A stretch of 64,000 bases of DNA from the NCBI GenBank assembly GCA_029227815.1, contig CP118523.1, positions 682,001 through 746,000 of the forward strand, given 5' to 3'. The translations under genes were made by a program, and so were the position numbers. Shown here piece after piece: positions 62,804 to 64,000 of this stretch. How positions within the stretch are numbered: position 1 is the first letter of the stretch; each line of letters begins with the position of its first letter. The DNA comes from Clostridiaceae bacterium M8S5 (GTDB lineage: Bacteria; Bacillota; Clostridia; Tissierellales; MCWD3). The notes below the pieces were generated by a model. It was not told the DNA's origin and made no database searches. It saw only the letters and a program-made list of their open reading frames with translations.

Positions 62804-63877
62804 ATGAAGCCATATAGAATATTAGTAATTAACCCCGGGTCGACATCTACGAAGATAGCTGTATTTGACAATGAAAAATGTGTATTAGAAGAAACGCTTA
62901 GACATTCATCTAAGGAGCTAGCGCCTTATGATAAAATATATGATCAATATGAATTCAGAAAAAATATCATATTAGAAACACTAAACGAGAAAGATATCAA
63001 CGTAACAAAATTTAGCGCAATAGTTGGAAGAGGTGGCTTATTAAAGCCAATAGCTGGTGGAACATATGAAGTAAATGAGACTATGATTCGTGATTTGGAA
63101 AAAGGAGTATTAGGAGAGCATGCTTCAAATCTAGGAGGAATAATAGCTCATGAGATAGCATCTCAATTAAATATTCCAGCATTCATAGTTGACCCTGTAG
63201 TAGTTGATGAAATGAATGATATAGCTAGAATATCAGGCATGCCAAAAATAGAAAGAAAGAGCATATTCCATGCTCTAAATCAAAAGGCAGTAGCAAGACG
63301 AGCAGCAAAAGAACTAGGGAAAACATATGATGAAGCTAACCTTATTGTAGCTCACCTAGGTGGAGGTATTTCAGTAGGAGCTCACAAAGAAGGAAGAGTA
63401 GTGGATGTAAACAATGCTTTAGACGGAGAAGGGCCAATGTCACCAGAAAGAAGCGGAGGACTTCCAGTTGGTGATTTGGTGAAACTATGTTTTAGTGGCA
63501 AATTTACATTAGATGAAATCAAAAAGAAAATAAAAGGTAAGGGTGGAATAGTTGCTTACCTAAACACAAATGATTGTAGAGAAGTTTCAGATATGATAGA
63601 TAAGGGTAACAAAGAAGCAGAGTTGATATATGAAGCTATGGCTTATCAAGTAGCTAAAGAAATAGGTTTATGTGCAGCAGTGCTTGAAGGTAAAGTAGAT
63701 GCTATAGTTATAACAGGTGGTATAGCATACGACGAGAGAGTAATTAAGTGGATATCAGACAGAGTTAGCTTCATATCTGAGATTAAAGTTTATCCAGGTG
63801 AGGATGAATTGATAGCTTTAGCACAAGGTGGGTTAAGAGTACTCAGAAAAGAAGAACAAGCTAAAATCTACAGCTAA
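62804..63877 (+). CDS. buk: Butyrate kinase, copy 2
   Basis: 357 residues. Same family motifs as copy 1 ([26 protein letters not shown]). The two kinases differ in many surface positions and so may prefer different acyl chains. RBS is GCGGAGGTG before ATG 62804. Confidence 0.93.
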   Translation: MKPYRILVINPGSTSTKIAVFDNEKCVLEETLRHSSKELAPYDKIYDQYEFRKNIILETLNEKDINVTKFSAIVGRGGLLKPIAGGTYEVNETMIRDLEKGVLGEHASNLGGIIAHEIASQLNIPAFIVDPVVVDEMNDIARISGMPKIERKSIFHALNQKAVARRAAKELGKTYDEANLIVAHLGGGISVGAHKEGRVVDVNNALDGEGPMSPERSGGLPVGDLVKLCFSGKFTLDEIKKKIKGKGGIVAYLNTNDCREVSDMIDKGNKEAELIYEAMAYQVAKEIGLCAAVLEGKVDAIVITGGIAYDERVIKWISDRVSFISEIKVYPGEDELIALAQGGLRVLRKEEQAKIYS

Positions 63878-63891
63878 AAAGGATGATGATA

Positions 63892-64000
63892 ATGCATCAA
63901 GATAAACGAATTAGAATTATAACAGGACACTATGGCAGTGGCAAAACAGAGTTTTCAGTTAACTATGCACTGGGTCTAGCTAAAGTAAGCAAAAAACTTG
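63892..64000 (+). CDS. P-loop ATP-binding protein, N-terminal part (cut by window end)
   Basis: 36 residues from ATG 63892 to the window edge (two further ATG upstream in frame are too near the AAGGATG site). Walker A motif G-H-Y-G-S-G-K-T-E follows R-I-R-I-I-T. Similar ATPases are encoded between buk and 2-oxoacid:ferredoxin oxidoreductase genes in clostridia (recalled), which would make branched-chain acyl-CoA a source for Ptb-Buk. Confidence 0.75.
   Translation, partial: MHQDKRIRIITGHYGSGKTEFSVNYALGLAKVSKKL

Noticed and set aside
1..64000. CRISPR arrays, tRNA and rRNA genes, insertion sequences
   Set aside because: No regularly spaced repeats, no cloverleaf or rRNA text and no transposase were recognised; the repeats found are palindromic and few.

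Overview
The window comes from an AT-rich, endospore-forming, strictly anaerobic Firmicute of the class Clostridia. The evidence is spore genes (alpha/beta SASP, CotJA, CotJB, CotJC, a GerB-type permease, YtaF, a SpoVD-like transpeptidase) together with anaerobic enzymes (YjjI/YjjW, pyruvate formate-lyase and its activase, Ptb/Buk, several radical SAM proteins). No genus can be fixed from the sequence alone. No rRNA, tRNA, CRISPR array or intact transposase was found.

Layout. 1-1669: end of a YjjI glycyl-radical enzyme and its activase. 1815-3587: class B PBP. 3962-5550: a redox unit (TlpA-like lipoprotein, CxxC microprotein, membrane ferredoxin). 5666-7899: KAS III-like protein, STAS-like protein, and an L,D-transpeptidase that appears to start at AUA. 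7972-12923: ferritin, SASP, YtaF, a DtxR-type regulator and a feoA-feoB operon whose FeoB is split into two genes, with a perfect palindrome at its promoter. 13283-16188: aldo/keto reductase, racemase, P1 peptidase. 16241-23332: two paralogous secreted subtilases with matching leaders. 23783-29052: a YheO-type regulator divergent from a catabolic operon (GPH transporter, amidohydrolase, RidA, M19 dipeptidase). 29133-36364: a disordered accessory zone with two decayed cotJC copies plus one intact, two decayed zinc-ribbon gene copies, phage tail-like genes and a lone GerB permease. 36563-39668: pflB-pflA behind a ZTP (pfl) riboswitch. 39939-40972: an orphan small Cys peptide and cotJA-cotJB. 41148-46896: ArsR regulator, DUF5317 protein, PRD regulator, lone PTS EIIB, HPr and Enzyme I.

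47.0-54.8 kb holds a peptide natural-product locus. Four tandem 40-44 residue precursors (LKKS-type leader, CxCGC core) are followed by a SPASM radical SAM maturase (CcpM/Clo7bot type), a TIGR04066-like protein, an acyl-carrier-related protein without the usual DSL motif, and a cytosolic subtilase. Directly downstream lie two copies of a different, unrecognised microprotein, one with a frame disruption. A small palindromic repeat lies inside the locus and again, inverted, beyond it. This is the most interesting part of the window. The biosynthetic core matches a known clostridial family as I recall it; the twin microproteins, the orphan peptide at 39.9 kb and the repeats are what I could not place.

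55165-64000: CapA-like protein, the c-di-AMP cyclase pair cdaA-cdaR, a sigma-54 activator with PAS domains, then buk-ptb-buk behind a -24/-12 promoter, and the start of a P-loop ATPase cut by the window edge.
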